Below the pieces are notes generated by a model that did no database searches, had not been told where the DNA came from, and saw only the letters and a list, made by a program, of their open reading frames with translations. A stretch of 64,000 bases of DNA from Flavisolibacter longurius (GTDB taxonomy: Bacteria; Bacteroidota; Bacteroidia; Chitinophagales; Chitinophagaceae): positions 372,001 through 436,000 of the forward strand of contig JABUMY010000001.1 of NCBI GenBank assembly GCA_013327885.1. The letters are read 5' to 3'. Positions 37,141 to 46,375 of the stretch are shown in pieces. Position numbers and translations under genes: made by a program. How positions within the stretch are numbered: position 1 is the first letter of the stretch; every line of letters begins with the position of its first letter.

Positions 37141-37941
37141 ATGGTAAAACACACAGGGGTTAAGGCCGCTAAAGAGGCCACAAACACAAAAAAAGTACTG
37201 ATTACGCAACCCAGGCCAGAAAGTGATAAGTCGCCTTATTTCGACCTGGAGCGCAAATATGGTGTTGAGTTGGCATTTCAGCCTTTCATTCGCCTGGAAG
37301 CAATTCCTGCCAAAGAATTCCGCAAGCAAAAGATTGATATCGCCGCACATTCGGCCGTCATTTTGACCAGCCGCAACGCCATTGATCATTTTTTTAGGGT
37401 TTGCGAAGAAATGAAAGTGGCCGTTTCGCAGGATACCAAATACTTCTGCATTACCGAAGCGGTGGCGCTTTACCTGCAAAAGTTTATCCTGTACCGCAAA
37501 CGCAAGGTTTTTTATGGCGCCGACGGCAGCAACAAAAGCCTGTTTGACGTCATCAACAAGCACAAAAGCAACGAGCGGTTTCTCTATGTTTGCTCCGAAA
37601 ACCAGCAGGACAGCGAGATCACGGGCTGGCTGAAGACCAACAACTGCGACTTTTCCCTTGCTTTTATGTACCGCACCGTTAGCAACGATGTAAAGGAGAT
37701 GCTGACTAAGACAGCGTTTGATGTCATTTGCTTTTTTACCCCCAGCGGCGTGAAAAGCCTTTTTGATAACGTGCCCAAGTTCAAGCAGAACGGAACGGTG
37801 ATTGGCGCTTTTGGCAACAATACCTCCAAAGCGGTGGAAGAAGCAGGGCTGCAATTGGAGATCAAAGCACCGCAGCCGCAGGCGCCATCGATGGTGGCAG
37901 CGCTGGAGAAATACTTGTCGGCCAATGTGCCTAAAAAATAA
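37141..37941 (+). CDS. HemD-like protein (second uroporphyrinogen-III synthase homologue)
   Basis: A 266-residue HEM4-fold protein: KKVLITQPRPESDKSPYFDL at the start, AVILTSRNAIDHFF in the middle, CFFTPSGVKSLF and VIGAFGNNTSKAVEEAG near the end. About 18 N-terminal residues extend beyond the other HemD at 25005. It lies 28 bp after the DUF4271 gene and before gldK, away from the heme operon. It may be a second synthase or a paralogue used elsewhere; sequence alone does not decide. Confidence 0.8.
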   Translation: MVKHTGVKAAKEATNTKKVLITQPRPESDKSPYFDLERKYGVELAFQPFIRLEAIPAKEFRKQKIDIAAHSAVILTSRNAIDHFFRVCEEMKVAVSQDTKYFCITEAVALYLQKFILYRKRKVFYGADGSNKSLFDVINKHKSNERFLYVCSENQQDSEITGWLKTNNCDFSLAFMYRTVSNDVKEMLTKTAFDVICFFTPSGVKSLFDNVPKFKQNGTVIGAFGNNTSKAVEEAGLQLEIKAPQPQAPSMVAALEKYLSANVPKK

Positions 37942-37963
37942 AATGGCCTGTCCGTAATAAAAT

Positions 37964-37989
37964 TGTCCCGCCCAGGCGGGATTTTTTTC
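37964..37989 (+). terminator. Terminator after the HemD-like gene
   Basis: tcccgc pairs with gcggga over a ccag loop, followed by seven T residues. It separates the upstream envelope genes from gldKLMN. Confidence 0.8.
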
Positions 37990-38272
37990 TGAAACGGGGT
38001 TATAACTGAGCCAGATGGGCGATGGAGAAATACCCTTTTTTGTACCGTATGGCAGCGTAAAACCCACAATTCTTCCTGCCGGATTTACGTATGGGAAAGA
38101 CCGGTAATCACGCATTTAATCCATTGTAAGCCACTATCTTTCAAAATCTTTCTGCTTTATGCAATATTCAACACTTTCGTCCGTTTCTGTTTTTACGTCA
38201 AGACATCACTATTGACTATTGGAAATGAGAAAAAAACTATTTAACCTTGCCTCATCCTTCAAAGCAAAAAAT

Positions 38273-38280
38273 TATTTTTG
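38273..38280 (+). promoter_or_regulatory. gldK operon -7 box
   Basis: TATTTTTG, a full TAnnTTTG match, ends 16 nt before ATG 38297. No good -33 element at the expected distance. Confidence 0.5.
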
Positions 38281-38296
38281 CCGTATACCCCAGTCT

Positions 38297-39595
38297 ATGA
38301 TTATGAAAAACCATTACTACACTCTGATTGCTTTATCGGCACTTTCATTGGCTAGCTGTGGAATTCTTGGGAAAAAAGACAGAGGCGGTGTGTTACCCAA
38401 TGACGGCCAGGTGCATGGTATTGCACCCGGTACCCGCTACACCCTGCCAAAACCTCCCGGGATGGTCTACATTCCGCAGGGAACCTTTCACATGGGTCCC
38501 AGCGACGAAGATCCTGCTTACGCCTTTAGTGCCCGCAACCGCTCCGTATCGATCAGCGGCTTTTGGATGGATGCAACAGAGATCACCAACAACGAATACC
38601 GCCAGTTTGTATACTGGGTAAGGGATTCGGTTGCCGCCAAAAAATTGGGCGCCCCCTATGTTAAGCAATCTTCCGACGGTTCGGAGGTGGTTGATTTTGC
38701 CAAAATGCGCACCCTAAAGTGGAACGATCCGAAAGTTGTAGAGCAACTGAACGACATGATCCTCCCAGAGCCCGATCGTCTTCGTGGCCGCAAAGAACTT
38801 GATCCTTCTAAAATTGTTTACCAGGTTGAGCGCTTTGACCTGAAAGAGGCCGCCAAACGTGAGAACGCCGGCAAACCTCGTTCGCAGTACATTGAGCGCT
38901 TCCCTGTTTCTGTTTACCCCGATACGCTGGTTTGGATGCGTGACTTCTCGTATTCGTACAACGAGCCGATGACCAAGCGATATTTTTCGCACCCGGCCTT
39001 TGGTAACTATCCTGTGGTAGGTGTGAACTGGAAAATGGCCGAAGCGTTCTGTAACTGGCGTACGCTTTACCTCAACAACTTCCTGGAATCCAAGAACCGC
39101 GTACAGGAGTCTGACTTCCGCCTGCCAACCGAAGCGCAGTGGGAGTATGCAGCCCGTGGTGGTCGTTCCCAGTCGATGTTTCCCTGGGGTAACTATTACC
39201 TGCGTAACAAAAAAGGCTGTCTGCTGGCCAACTTTAAGCCCGGCCGTGGTAACTACCCTGAAGATGGCGGTTTCTACACGGTTCGTGCCGATGCATACTG
39301 GCCCAACGACTATGGCTTATATAATATGTCCGGAAACGTAGCGGAATGGACCTCTTCTATTTATTATGAAGGTTCGTACACATTCCAGCACGACATGAAC
39401 CCGGATGTACGCTTTAACGCCAAGGACAGCGATCCTCCCAAAATGAAACGCAAGGTATTGCGTGGCGGAAGCTGGAAAGACGTAGGTTATTACCTGCAAA
39501 CCGGCACCCGTACGTACGAATACCAGGATTCCACTAAATCCTACATTGGCTTCCGTACGGTAATTGACCTTCCGGCATCAACAACTCGTCGTTAA
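38297..39595 (+). CDS. gldK: Type IX secretion lipoprotein GldK
   Basis: GldK/PorK is the outer-membrane-associated lipoprotein that forms the periplasmic ring of the T9SS with GldN. The 432-residue protein has a lipoprotein signal (LSALSLASCGI, C21 acylated) and a formylglycine-generating-enzyme-like (SUMF1) fold: YIPQGTFHMGPSDEDPAYAF, FWMDATEITNNEYRQF, FRLPTEAQWEYAARGG and VLRGGSWKD. The fold is structural, not catalytic, in this family. ATG 38297 places the lipobox correctly. First gene of gldKLMN. Confidence 0.95.
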   Translation: MIMKNHYYTLIALSALSLASCGILGKKDRGGVLPNDGQVHGIAPGTRYTLPKPPGMVYIPQGTFHMGPSDEDPAYAFSARNRSVSISGFWMDATEITNNEYRQFVYWVRDSVAAKKLGAPYVKQSSDGSEVVDFAKMRTLKWNDPKVVEQLNDMILPEPDRLRGRKELDPSKIVYQVERFDLKEAAKRENAGKPRSQYIERFPVSVYPDTLVWMRDFSYSYNEPMTKRYFSHPAFGNYPVVGVNWKMAEAFCNWRTLYLNNFLESKNRVQESDFRLPTEAQWEYAARGGRSQSMFPWGNYYLRNKKGCLLANFKPGRGNYPEDGGFYTVRADAYWPNDYGLYNMSGNVAEWTSSIYYEGSYTFQHDMNPDVRFNAKDSDPPKMKRKVLRGGSWKDVGYYLQTGTRTYEYQDSTKSYIGFRTVIDLPASTTRR

Positions 39596-39623
39596 TATCA
39601 TTATCAATCAACTATTTGTAAAA

Positions 39624-39655
39624 AGAAAGAGGTTGTGCGCAACCTCTGTTTCTTA
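39624..39655 (+). terminator. Hairpin between gldK and gldL (attenuator-like)
   Basis: agaggttg and caacctct form a perfect 8 bp stem over tgcg, extended by aagaa and ttctt with a bulge. The T run is short, so termination would be partial, which could set the ratio of GldK to GldLMN. Confidence 0.55.
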
Positions 39656-39709
39656 TCAATTCCGAAGTTTTAAAATCTAAATATCAACCATTAAAAACAA
39701 TCAAGAATT

Positions 39710-40480
39710 ATGGCAGCTGCTATTCCTCCTAAAATCAGTAAATACGTTGACGTAGCCGTTTCTTTCGGTGCCGCCCTGGTAATCTGGGGTGCCCTTCGTA
39801 AAATCACCCACTCACCCGACGCCGAAACATGGCTTTGGATCGGGTTGACAACCGAAGCCGCCATCTTTGCCCTTTACGGTGTTCTTTATCTTATTTTCCC
39901 TGCAGTGAAAGACAATTCTGCCCGGGAAGAAACAGTGGTAGAAGCCATCACGCCGCAAGGCCGTGTACTGGGTCAAATGGACAAAGCCCTTCTGGAAGCC
40001 GACATTACCCCGGCTAACCTGAACCGCCTGAGCGAAGGCTTCAAAAAGCTGAACACAACGATTTCTAACATGAATGACATTACCGATGTAGTAGCCGCTA
40101 CCGGTGATTATACCAAAAAAACAAGGGAAGTTACCACAGCCCTGACACAGGTAAAAGATGCGTATGTAAACGCCGCCAACTCGGTTGGTGCCTTTAACGC
40201 CGCTTCGGATGGTGCCCGCATTTTCCACGACCAGATCCAGGTGCTGACGAAGAACCTTTCTTCGCTGAACACGATCTACGAACTGGAGCTGCAGGAAAGC
40301 AACAACCACCTGAAAGCCATGAACGGTTTTTACGGCAAGCTGGCCGAAACCGCCCAGATCATGACCAACAGCGCAGACGATGCGAAAAAAGTGCAGGATC
40401 AAATTGGCTCTTTGGCAAACAACCTTGGTCGCCTGAATGGCATCTATGGTAATATGCTTACTGCCATGCAAGGCCGCTAA
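39710..40480 (+). CDS. gldL: Type IX secretion motor protein GldL
   Basis: GldL/PorL is the inner membrane stator-like part of the proton-powered T9SS motor. The 256-residue protein has two N-terminal membrane helices (residues about 12-30 and 43-63) with a glutamate in the second (TEAAIFALYGVLYLIFP), then a long helical cytoplasmic tail. A conserved membrane glutamate in this family is thought to conduct protons. It is 114 bp after gldK. Confidence 0.95.
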   Translation: MAAAIPPKISKYVDVAVSFGAALVIWGALRKITHSPDAETWLWIGLTTEAAIFALYGVLYLIFPAVKDNSAREETVVEAITPQGRVLGQMDKALLEADITPANLNRLSEGFKKLNTTISNMNDITDVVAATGDYTKKTREVTTALTQVKDAYVNAANSVGAFNAASDGARIFHDQIQVLTKNLSSLNTIYELELQESNNHLKAMNGFYGKLAETAQIMTNSADDAKKVQDQIGSLANNLGRLNGIYGNMLTAMQGR

Positions 40481-40543
40481 GCTCCGGCTAACCTATGAAG
40501 AACTGTAACATTTAACATTCAAACAGAAAATCCAAAATAACTT

Positions 40544-42085
40544 ATGGCACTTCCCAAAGAGCCACGGCAGAAGATGATCAACCTGATGTACCTGGTGCTG
40601 ACAGCCCTGTTAGCACTGAACGTCTCGGCTGAGATTCTGAATGCATTTAAAACCGTGGACAATAGCCTGGATAAAACTAACAGCACCGTTAATATTTCAA
40701 CGGAGAACATCATGGAATCATTCCGGAACAAACTGGCTGATCCCACGAGTAAAGTAAAAGCAGCAGAGTGGTACCCCAAAGCGCAAACCGCGCAGCAGTT
40801 GACCACGGCAATGTATAATTATATTGAGAACCTGCGCAACGATATCCTGAAAGCTGCCGACTTTGATCCCGCTAGAAAAAAAGATTCTACGTACAAAGAA
40901 GACAACCAGGACATCGCAACCCGTATCATGGTAAAAGAAGGCAAAGGAAAAGAACTCCAGAAAAAACTGGCTGAATACCGTGCCGCCATGATCAACCTGG
41001 CGCATCCTGAGCGCAAAGCAGAATTTGAGCGCAGCCTGCAAGTTGACCCCGGCATGCCGAAAGGCCTGAAGGGCGGCAACAAAACATGGGAAGACGCCTA
41101 CTTTAACATGGTACCCACCGTGGCAGCGTTGACCATTTTGCGCAAATTTGAGAACGACGTTAAAACAACCGAAAACCGCATTGTGACACACTTGCACGAG
41201 CAGGTAGGTAAAGTAGAGGTGATCTTCGATGCATTTGAAGCCATCGTAGGCCAGAACTCAAAATACCTGATGCCCGGCCAGGAGCTGGAGATCACAGCGG
41301 GTCTGGGAGCTTTCTCTAAATCAAAGCTTCCGGATATTTCCATTGGCGGATCTAGAGTGTCGCTGAACGAAAAAGGCATGGCCGTTTACAAAATGGCTGC
41401 CGGCACCATCGGCAACCACAGCGTTCCGGTAACTGTTTCCTTTAATGACCAGGATGGCAATCCCCAAACAAGAACCTTCAATGTAGAATACACCGTTGGC
41501 CAATCCAATGCATCAATTGCCCTGGACAAAATGAACGTGCTTTACATTGGTGTTGACAACCCGGTTTCTATTGCAGCTTCCGGTGGTGGCGACGACAAGA
41601 TCCAGGTATCAATGACCGGCGGTGGTGGTACTGTTTCCAAGATCGGCGCCGGTAAGTACAATGTACGGGTAACTACGCCTACAGAAGAAGCTATCATCAC
41701 GGTAAACGTTGATGGTAAAATGGCCGGCTCCAGCCGTTTCCGTGTCCGCACCATTCCGGCACCAACGGGTACTGTGGGTGGTTTTGCCTCCGGCGACAAC
41801 GTAAATGCTGGTGCTTTCAAGGCACAATCCGGTGTGGGTGCTTACATCAAAGATTTTCCTTTCGACATTCAATACGATGTGATCAGTTACAGCGTTAGTG
41901 TTGATACAGACGACGGCGATATCGCTACAGAAAATAACCAGGGTGTTTATTTTTCACCAAGAGTAAAACAATTGGTCAATCAGCACGTTAAACCTGGAAA
42001 GACAATCACCATCGACGAGTTGCGTGCCAGGGGCCCTGATGGAAGAACATTCAAGATCCCGTCTTTGGTTTATTACATTAAATAA
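40544..42085 (+). CDS. gldM: Type IX secretion motor protein GldM
   Basis: GldM/PorM spans the periplasm as a shaft linking the GldL motor to the GldK/N ring. The 513-residue protein has one N-terminal membrane helix (MYLVLTALLALNVSAEIL) and then a long periplasmic part with a helical segment (residues 35-220) and several beta domains (LYIGVDNPVSIAASGGGDDK marks one). Length and layout match the family. Confidence 0.95.
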   Translation: MALPKEPRQKMINLMYLVLTALLALNVSAEILNAFKTVDNSLDKTNSTVNISTENIMESFRNKLADPTSKVKAAEWYPKAQTAQQLTTAMYNYIENLRNDILKAADFDPARKKDSTYKEDNQDIATRIMVKEGKGKELQKKLAEYRAAMINLAHPERKAEFERSLQVDPGMPKGLKGGNKTWEDAYFNMVPTVAALTILRKFENDVKTTENRIVTHLHEQVGKVEVIFDAFEAIVGQNSKYLMPGQELEITAGLGAFSKSKLPDISIGGSRVSLNEKGMAVYKMAAGTIGNHSVPVTVSFNDQDGNPQTRTFNVEYTVGQSNASIALDKMNVLYIGVDNPVSIAASGGGDDKIQVSMTGGGGTVSKIGAGKYNVRVTTPTEEAIITVNVDGKMAGSSRFRVRTIPAPTGTVGGFASGDNVNAGAFKAQSGVGAYIKDFPFDIQYDVISYSVSVDTDDGDIATENNQGVYFSPRVKQLVNQHVKPGKTITIDELRARGPDGRTFKIPSLVYYIK

Positions 42086-42093
42086 GAAAGACC

Positions 42094-43110
42094 ATGAAAC
42101 GCCTTTTTATAAAACTAAGCTTCTTCACCTTGTTGCTTGCGATGATAAGTTCTTCGGCTGATGCCCAGCGTGGCCGCACCCGGAGAAACGAAACACCGCA
42201 GCAGACAAACCCTGCCGGTGAAACGCAGCAGCAGAACAACAACACCAATGCGCCTGCATACAATCCTTACGGAAATGTTCCGATTCGTGTGGACACCGGT
42301 GCTGGCCCTGGCGTGATCATGAAATCGCTGCGCAACGACGGTATTGTTGATAAAAGCTTTGTGAACGAGCGTACGCCGCTTCCTTACGAGCACCTGCGCT
42401 GGGATGATGCCTTGTTCATGGAAAAAGTTTGGCGTGAGCTGGACCTCCGTGAAAAGCTAAACCAAACCTTCCGGTACGAAGCCGAAGACGACAATGGCAG
42501 CCAGATGTTCATGAACATCCTGCTGGATGCCCTGAAAAAGGATTCGGTGGTCGCGTTTGCCGATGAGCGTTTTACAACGCCGCTGACCATCGCCGATATC
42601 GATGCCAAGACCACTGGCGGACCGGCTGACACAACCCCGGTTGTAGACCCAATGAACCCCAACAGGATCGTTGAATACGTGGTGACCAAGGAAACCTTTA
42701 ATCCAAAGGTGGTGACCAAGCTGCGTATGAAAGAAGAGTGGGTGTTCGACCGTGAGTCGAGCCGCATGATCAGCCGTATCATTGGCATTGCTCCCGTAAT
42801 GGAAAGGGAAAGACCTGGTTCAAGGGTTCCGGCAACGGAAGTACTGTTTTGGGTATATTATCCCGACCTGCGCAAAACGCTGGCCCGTTACGAGGTGTAC
42901 AATCCAAAGAACATGGGTTATGGCCGCATGACCTGGGAAGAATTGTTTGAAGCAAGAATGTTCTCTTCTTACATCACCAAGTCAACGCTTGACAACCCGG
43001 GTAACAAAACCATTCGCCAGATGATCAAAGATCCGATCCTTGCCTTGCTGGAAGGCGAGAACATCAAGGAACGCATCTTTAACTACGAGCAGGACCTGTG
43101 GTCGTACTAA
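42094..43110 (+). CDS. gldN: Type IX secretion protein GldN
   Basis: GldN/PorN pairs with GldK in the periplasmic ring of the T9SS. The 338-residue protein has a signal peptide (LSFFTLLLAMISSSADAQ), a Gln/Asn-rich linker (QQTNPAGETQQQNNNTNA), then the GldN domain (LMEKVWRELDLREKLNQTF-type helices, then EEWVFDRESSRMISRIIGI). Last gene of the operon, 8 bp after gldM, followed by a strong terminator. Confidence 0.95.
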   Translation: MKRLFIKLSFFTLLLAMISSSADAQRGRTRRNETPQQTNPAGETQQQNNNTNAPAYNPYGNVPIRVDTGAGPGVIMKSLRNDGIVDKSFVNERTPLPYEHLRWDDALFMEKVWRELDLREKLNQTFRYEAEDDNGSQMFMNILLDALKKDSVVAFADERFTTPLTIADIDAKTTGGPADTTPVVDPMNPNRIVEYVVTKETFNPKVVTKLRMKEEWVFDRESSRMISRIIGIAPVMERERPGSRVPATEVLFWVYYPDLRKTLARYEVYNPKNMGYGRMTWEELFEARMFSSYITKSTLDNPGNKTIRQMIKDPILALLEGENIKERIFNYEQDLWSY

Positions 43111-43130
43111 GAACGATTTAATTCTCTATA

Positions 43131-43162
43131 AAAATCCTGTCCTGAGTGACAGGATTTTTTTT
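43131..43162 (+). terminator. gldKLMN terminator
   Basis: aaatcctgtc pairs with gacaggattt over a 6 nt loop (ctgagt), then a T run of seven to eight. Confidence 0.9.
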
Positions 43163-43440
43163 GTCCTGTTTTCAAAAGAGACGTTTGTTAGCAGGAATTG
43201 GGTCAGCAATATTTGTCTCGAGGATTTGAAATTGTGCTGATGCTTTGCAAAACATTTTTCAATGTTTATTTCGTTGAAAATGAACCGGGGCAAGGGTTTG
43301 GGAAGAGGGTTACTAAAAAATGTGGAAAGTACGCATAGGAAATCTGGCCGAGAGTTGTATTTTTACCTCGGTTTTTCATAGGATATTGGATTTTAAAACG
43401 GGGCAGGATTTCTATCCAGCCCTTTTTCTTTTTAGCCCCG

Positions 43441-43811
43441 GCCCCCTGTCCCCAGTGGGGCACTTAGGTCGATTTTTCATTTCATTTAGCAACGATACGT
43501 TAGGTTATGGAACAGGACACGCTTCAGCGTGTCCTGTTTTTCTTTCAAGAGGTGACATATCATTTTCTCACTGCGCAGCAGTGAGGAATGGTCGCACGGA
43601 GCAAAGGAGAAAAGGAGGATTTGATTTCTGTTTTTTTGTTTTCCTATTGACTATTGCAAATTGACATTAACCGATCGCCTACTCTCCTTTTCTTCTTGGC
43701 TCCGTGTGAAATAAAAAAGCTGGCTAGCCAGCAAAAAACTATTCTCCCATCGAAAAATTGCAGAAGTAAACGTCTCACCAGCCTAAGTTCCCCCACCGGG
43801 GGACAGGGGGC
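43441..43811. repeat. Nested paired-arm repeats between gldN and uvrC
   Basis: Outer arms: 43441-43463 and 43789-43811 share a 13 nt perfect complement (gccccctgtcccc) followed by gtgggg. Inner arms: 43595-43617 (cacggagcaaaggagaaaag and three more bases) and 43685-43707 pair at 21 of 23 positions. The right outer arm lies inside the last codons of uvrC. Confidence 0.75.
43512..43541 (+). terminator. Perfect hairpin with T run
   Basis: acaggacacgc pairs perfectly with gcgtgtcctgt over ttca, followed by tttttc. It could end any transcript that passes the gldN terminator, or belong to the repeat. Confidence 0.6.
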
Positions 43812-45606
43812 TTTCTCCCTCAAAATGACTCTTGATAATTCTTGCTTTCGAAACACCCACCACCCGTGCCAGTTCCGACTCCGGTTGCTGCTTGATGTTA
43901 TTGATAGAGCGAAAGGTTTTCAGGAGCAGATTGGCGGTGTTGTTGCCGATGCCTTTAATGTCTTCCAGGCCGTTTTTAAATGTGCCTTTGCTGCGTTTTT
44001 CGCGGTGAAAATTCAAACCATAACGGTGCACCTCATCGCGTATACGCCGGATCAATTTATGGCTCTCGCTGTCGTAAGGAAGCTTGAGCGATTCTTTGTC
44101 GCCGACGAAAAAAAGCTCCTCTTCATTTTTGGCTAAGCCAACCAGTGTCATTTGTCCCTGCAGGCTTAGTTCTTCGATGGCTTCGTAAGCAGCGCTTAGC
44201 TGCCCTTTTCCACCATCGATAATAACAAGTTGGGGAAACGGGTCACCTTCGGTCTTGAGGCGTTTATAGCGCCTGTAAACGGCTTCCCGCATGGTGGCAA
44301 AATCGTTGATGCCTTCCACGGTCTTTACATTGAACAGGCGGTAGTCTTTTTTGCTGGGTTCTCCGCCTTTAAAACAAACCATAGCCGATACGGGATAGCT
44401 GCCATGCAGGTTGGAGTTGTCGAAACATTCAATGTGCTGCGGAACGGCTGAAAGCTGCAGGTCTTTTTGTATCTGTAACAGCACTGTTGACTTATCGGTT
44501 TTCAATGCTCGCAATTTTGCTTTGCTGGCCTCACTATCGATAAAGTACTGCGCATTTTTTTGCGAAAGGTCCAGCAGCTTTTTCTTATCACCGGCCTTTG
44601 GCACCGTCAGCACAATACCCGGTTCTTCGTATTCTATGTCAAAGGGAACCACGATCTCCACGGCATCGCTGTCGAAGATGGTGCGAAGCTGCCCAATGGC
44701 CGCGGCCAGCGTTTCTTCGATGGTTTCATCAAGGTGGGTTTCCACCCGGATGGTTTTGGTTTGAATAATGGCACCGTTAGCCACCATCAGGTAGTTGACA
44801 AAAGCAATTTCGGTGTCTTTTACAATGTTGAACACATCCACATTTTTCAGCGTGGTGTTGACAACAATTGACCGCGATTGGTAATTTTCCAGGTAGGTGA
44901 TCTTTTTACGAACGGCTTCGGCTTTTTCAAATTCAAGCGTTTCCGCAAGGCCTTTCATTTCGCGTTTGAAATGTTGGATCACCTCGCCCAAATTTCCTTT
45001 CAAAATATTTTTGATCTGGCGGATATTCTCATTGTAGTCCTCTTCGGATTGCAACGCTTCGCAAGGTCCTTTGCAGTTGCCCAGGTGAAACTCCAGGCAA
45101 ACTTTGAACTTGCCTTTTTCAATGTTGCGTTGCGTCAGGTTCAGCGGGCAGGTACGCAGGGGAATGGTTTGCTTGATAAAATCGAGCAGTTCCCGCACTT
45201 TGCCAACAGAGGTATAGGGCCCAAAATACTGTGAGCCGTCTTCAATCTTTTGCCGGGTTAAAAACACCCGTGGAAAAGGCTCGTTCTTGATGACGATATA
45301 GGGATAGGTCTTGTCGTCCTTGAGGTTAATGTTGAAAAGCGGCTGGAATTGCTTGATCAGCGAATTCTCCAGCAAAAAAGCATCCTGCTCGGTATGTACA
45401 ATGGTGAACTCGATGCGGCGGATACGCCGTACCAGTTCATGAGTTTTATAACTGTTGATGGATTTATTGAAATAAGAGCCCACCCGCTTGCGGATGTTTT
45501 TGGCCTTGCCCACGTACAGCAGGTAGCCATCTTCGTTGTAGTATTTGTAAATGCCGGGCTCCTGTGGCAGGGTGCCCGCAATCTCCTGAAATTCTTTCTG
45601 CGTCAT
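43783..45606 (-). CDS. uvrC: Excinuclease ABC subunit UvrC
   Basis: UvrC makes both incisions in nucleotide excision repair. The 607-residue protein has the GIY-YIG nuclease at the start (PGIYKYYNEDGYLLYVGKAK), a cysteine-containing mid region (CLEFHLGNCKGPCEAL), a UVR motif, the RNase H-like endonuclease domain (IECFDNSNLHGSYPVSAMV, VIIDGGKGQLSAA) and a helix-hairpin-helix end (IKGIGNNTANLLLKTF). The last 11 residues, GESPLSPGGGT, are encoded by a repeat arm and are not part of the normal fold. Confidence 0.97.
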   Translation of the reverse strand: MTQKEFQEIAGTLPQEPGIYKYYNEDGYLLYVGKAKNIRKRVGSYFNKSINSYKTHELVRRIRRIEFTIVHTEQDAFLLENSLIKQFQPLFNINLKDDKTYPYIVIKNEPFPRVFLTRQKIEDGSQYFGPYTSVGKVRELLDFIKQTIPLRTCPLNLTQRNIEKGKFKVCLEFHLGNCKGPCEALQSEEDYNENIRQIKNILKGNLGEVIQHFKREMKGLAETLEFEKAEAVRKKITYLENYQSRSIVVNTTLKNVDVFNIVKDTEIAFVNYLMVANGAIIQTKTIRVETHLDETIEETLAAAIGQLRTIFDSDAVEIVVPFDIEYEEPGIVLTVPKAGDKKKLLDLSQKNAQYFIDSEASKAKLRALKTDKSTVLLQIQKDLQLSAVPQHIECFDNSNLHGSYPVSAMVCFKGGEPSKKDYRLFNVKTVEGINDFATMREAVYRRYKRLKTEGDPFPQLVIIDGGKGQLSAAYEAIEELSLQGQMTLVGLAKNEEELFFVGDKESLKLPYDSESHKLIRRIRDEVHRYGLNFHREKRSKGTFKNGLEDIKGIGNNTANLLLKTFRSINNIKQQPESELARVVGVSKARIIKSHFEGESPLSPGGGT

Positions 45607-45703
45607 AAAATCTTAGTTCACAAGTTCCCAAGTCCACACGTTCACAGGTTGGGCAGAAATGCCCTTTTTACCTATCAACCTGTTAACGTATCAACTTACC
45701 TCT
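45606..45703. repeat. Word arrays (gttcac and tcaacctgtta families)
   Basis: Between uvrC and the lipoprotein gene: 45610-45650 holds gttcacaag-type words and 45674-45700 holds atcaacctgttaacgtatca, with a small hairpin gggcagaaatgccc between them. Confidence 0.55.
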
Positions 45704-46291
45704 TTACCGGTTCTGGCCTTCAAAACCATTCCAAACTACCTGCAGCTTTTTTGTTTGCTGTGTTCCGCCGGTTTCTGCCACCGTCGTTACCTGGAAGTTT
45801 TTGCCCGATTCCCAAAGCATGTTCTTCCGAACAAGTGTATCGCCATTGGTTTGCCAAAGCTCCACAAAAATAGACTGAATATCGTTCTTTCCGGCCGCAT
45901 TGGGCGCAGGGTCCAGTACCACATCTTCGCGTTTTACGGGGTGATCTTCATTGGTAGTGAACATAAAGACAAACGCATCAAGAATGTCGTCGTAATTGTG
46001 GGTTACCTGGTAATCCTTTCGCAGGTCATCGGTGCTGATATCAGGTAGGGTGGCAAAATCGCGGGCATACCGTTTTACATCAGCGTTTCGGATGGGAACC
46101 GTGTCGCTGACATCACCAACGGTTTCAATTTTGTAAAAAGTGGCCAGCGACGTGTCCAGTCTGGCCAGCTCACCCTTGATATAATCGGTTACAGGGAAAA
46201 ACTGTTCTGCCGTAACCTCCGGTGTTTTGTTTTTGGCTTTACAACCAGGCAGGAAAAAGAAGCAAAGGAAAATAGAAAGGAATCGGGTCAT
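45704..46291 (-). CDS. Hypothetical lipoprotein
   Basis: A 195-residue exported protein with a lipoprotein signal (SIFLCFFFLPGCKAK, C17 acylated). The mature part is mixed alpha/beta, with many charged residues, and no motif I recognise. It is on the same strand as the barrel protein and sigma factor upstream, 84 bp apart. Its function is unknown. Confidence 0.75.
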   Translation of the reverse strand: MTRFLSIFLCFFFLPGCKAKNKTPEVTAEQFFPVTDYIKGELARLDTSLATFYKIETVGDVSDTVPIRNADVKRYARDFATLPDISTDDLRKDYQVTHNYDDILDAFVFMFTTNEDHPVKREDVVLDPAPNAAGKNDIQSIFVELWQTNGDTLVRKNMLWESGKNFQVTTVAETGGTQQTKKLQVVWNGFEGQNR

Positions 46292-46375
46292 GGCTGTAAA
46301 ATTAGGGATAGTCTGAAACGAAAAATTCCCGCTCCTATTGCAAGGCAGCGGGAACTGTAAGCAATTAGACCAGGT

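Larger units (their letters stand above)
37942..38296. other. Region upstream of gldK
   Basis: This 355 bp gap has the terminator of the HemD-like gene at 37964-37989 and the gldK promoter box at 38273-38280. A short array (actattgactattgg) lies at 38209-38223. A reading frame extending gldK back to 38219 would cross the promoter and is rejected. Confidence 0.5.
43111..43782. other. Intergenic region of nested inverted repeats
   Basis: A 672 bp gap between the convergent gldN and uvrC genes. It contains the gldN terminator (43131-43162), a perfect hairpin (43512-43537), a small hairpin ctcactgc/gcagtgag (43567-43585), and two nested pairs of complementary arms (see the repeat entry). Open frames here look like by-products of the repeats. 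Confidence 0.65.

Noticed and set aside
38219-38296. Longer N-terminus for GldK
   Set aside because: It would bury the lipoprotein signal and cross the -7 box at 38273-38280.
43320-43664. 114-codon open frame after gldN
   Set aside because: It lies within nested inverted repeats and contains a terminator hairpin; the frame is a by-product of the repeats.
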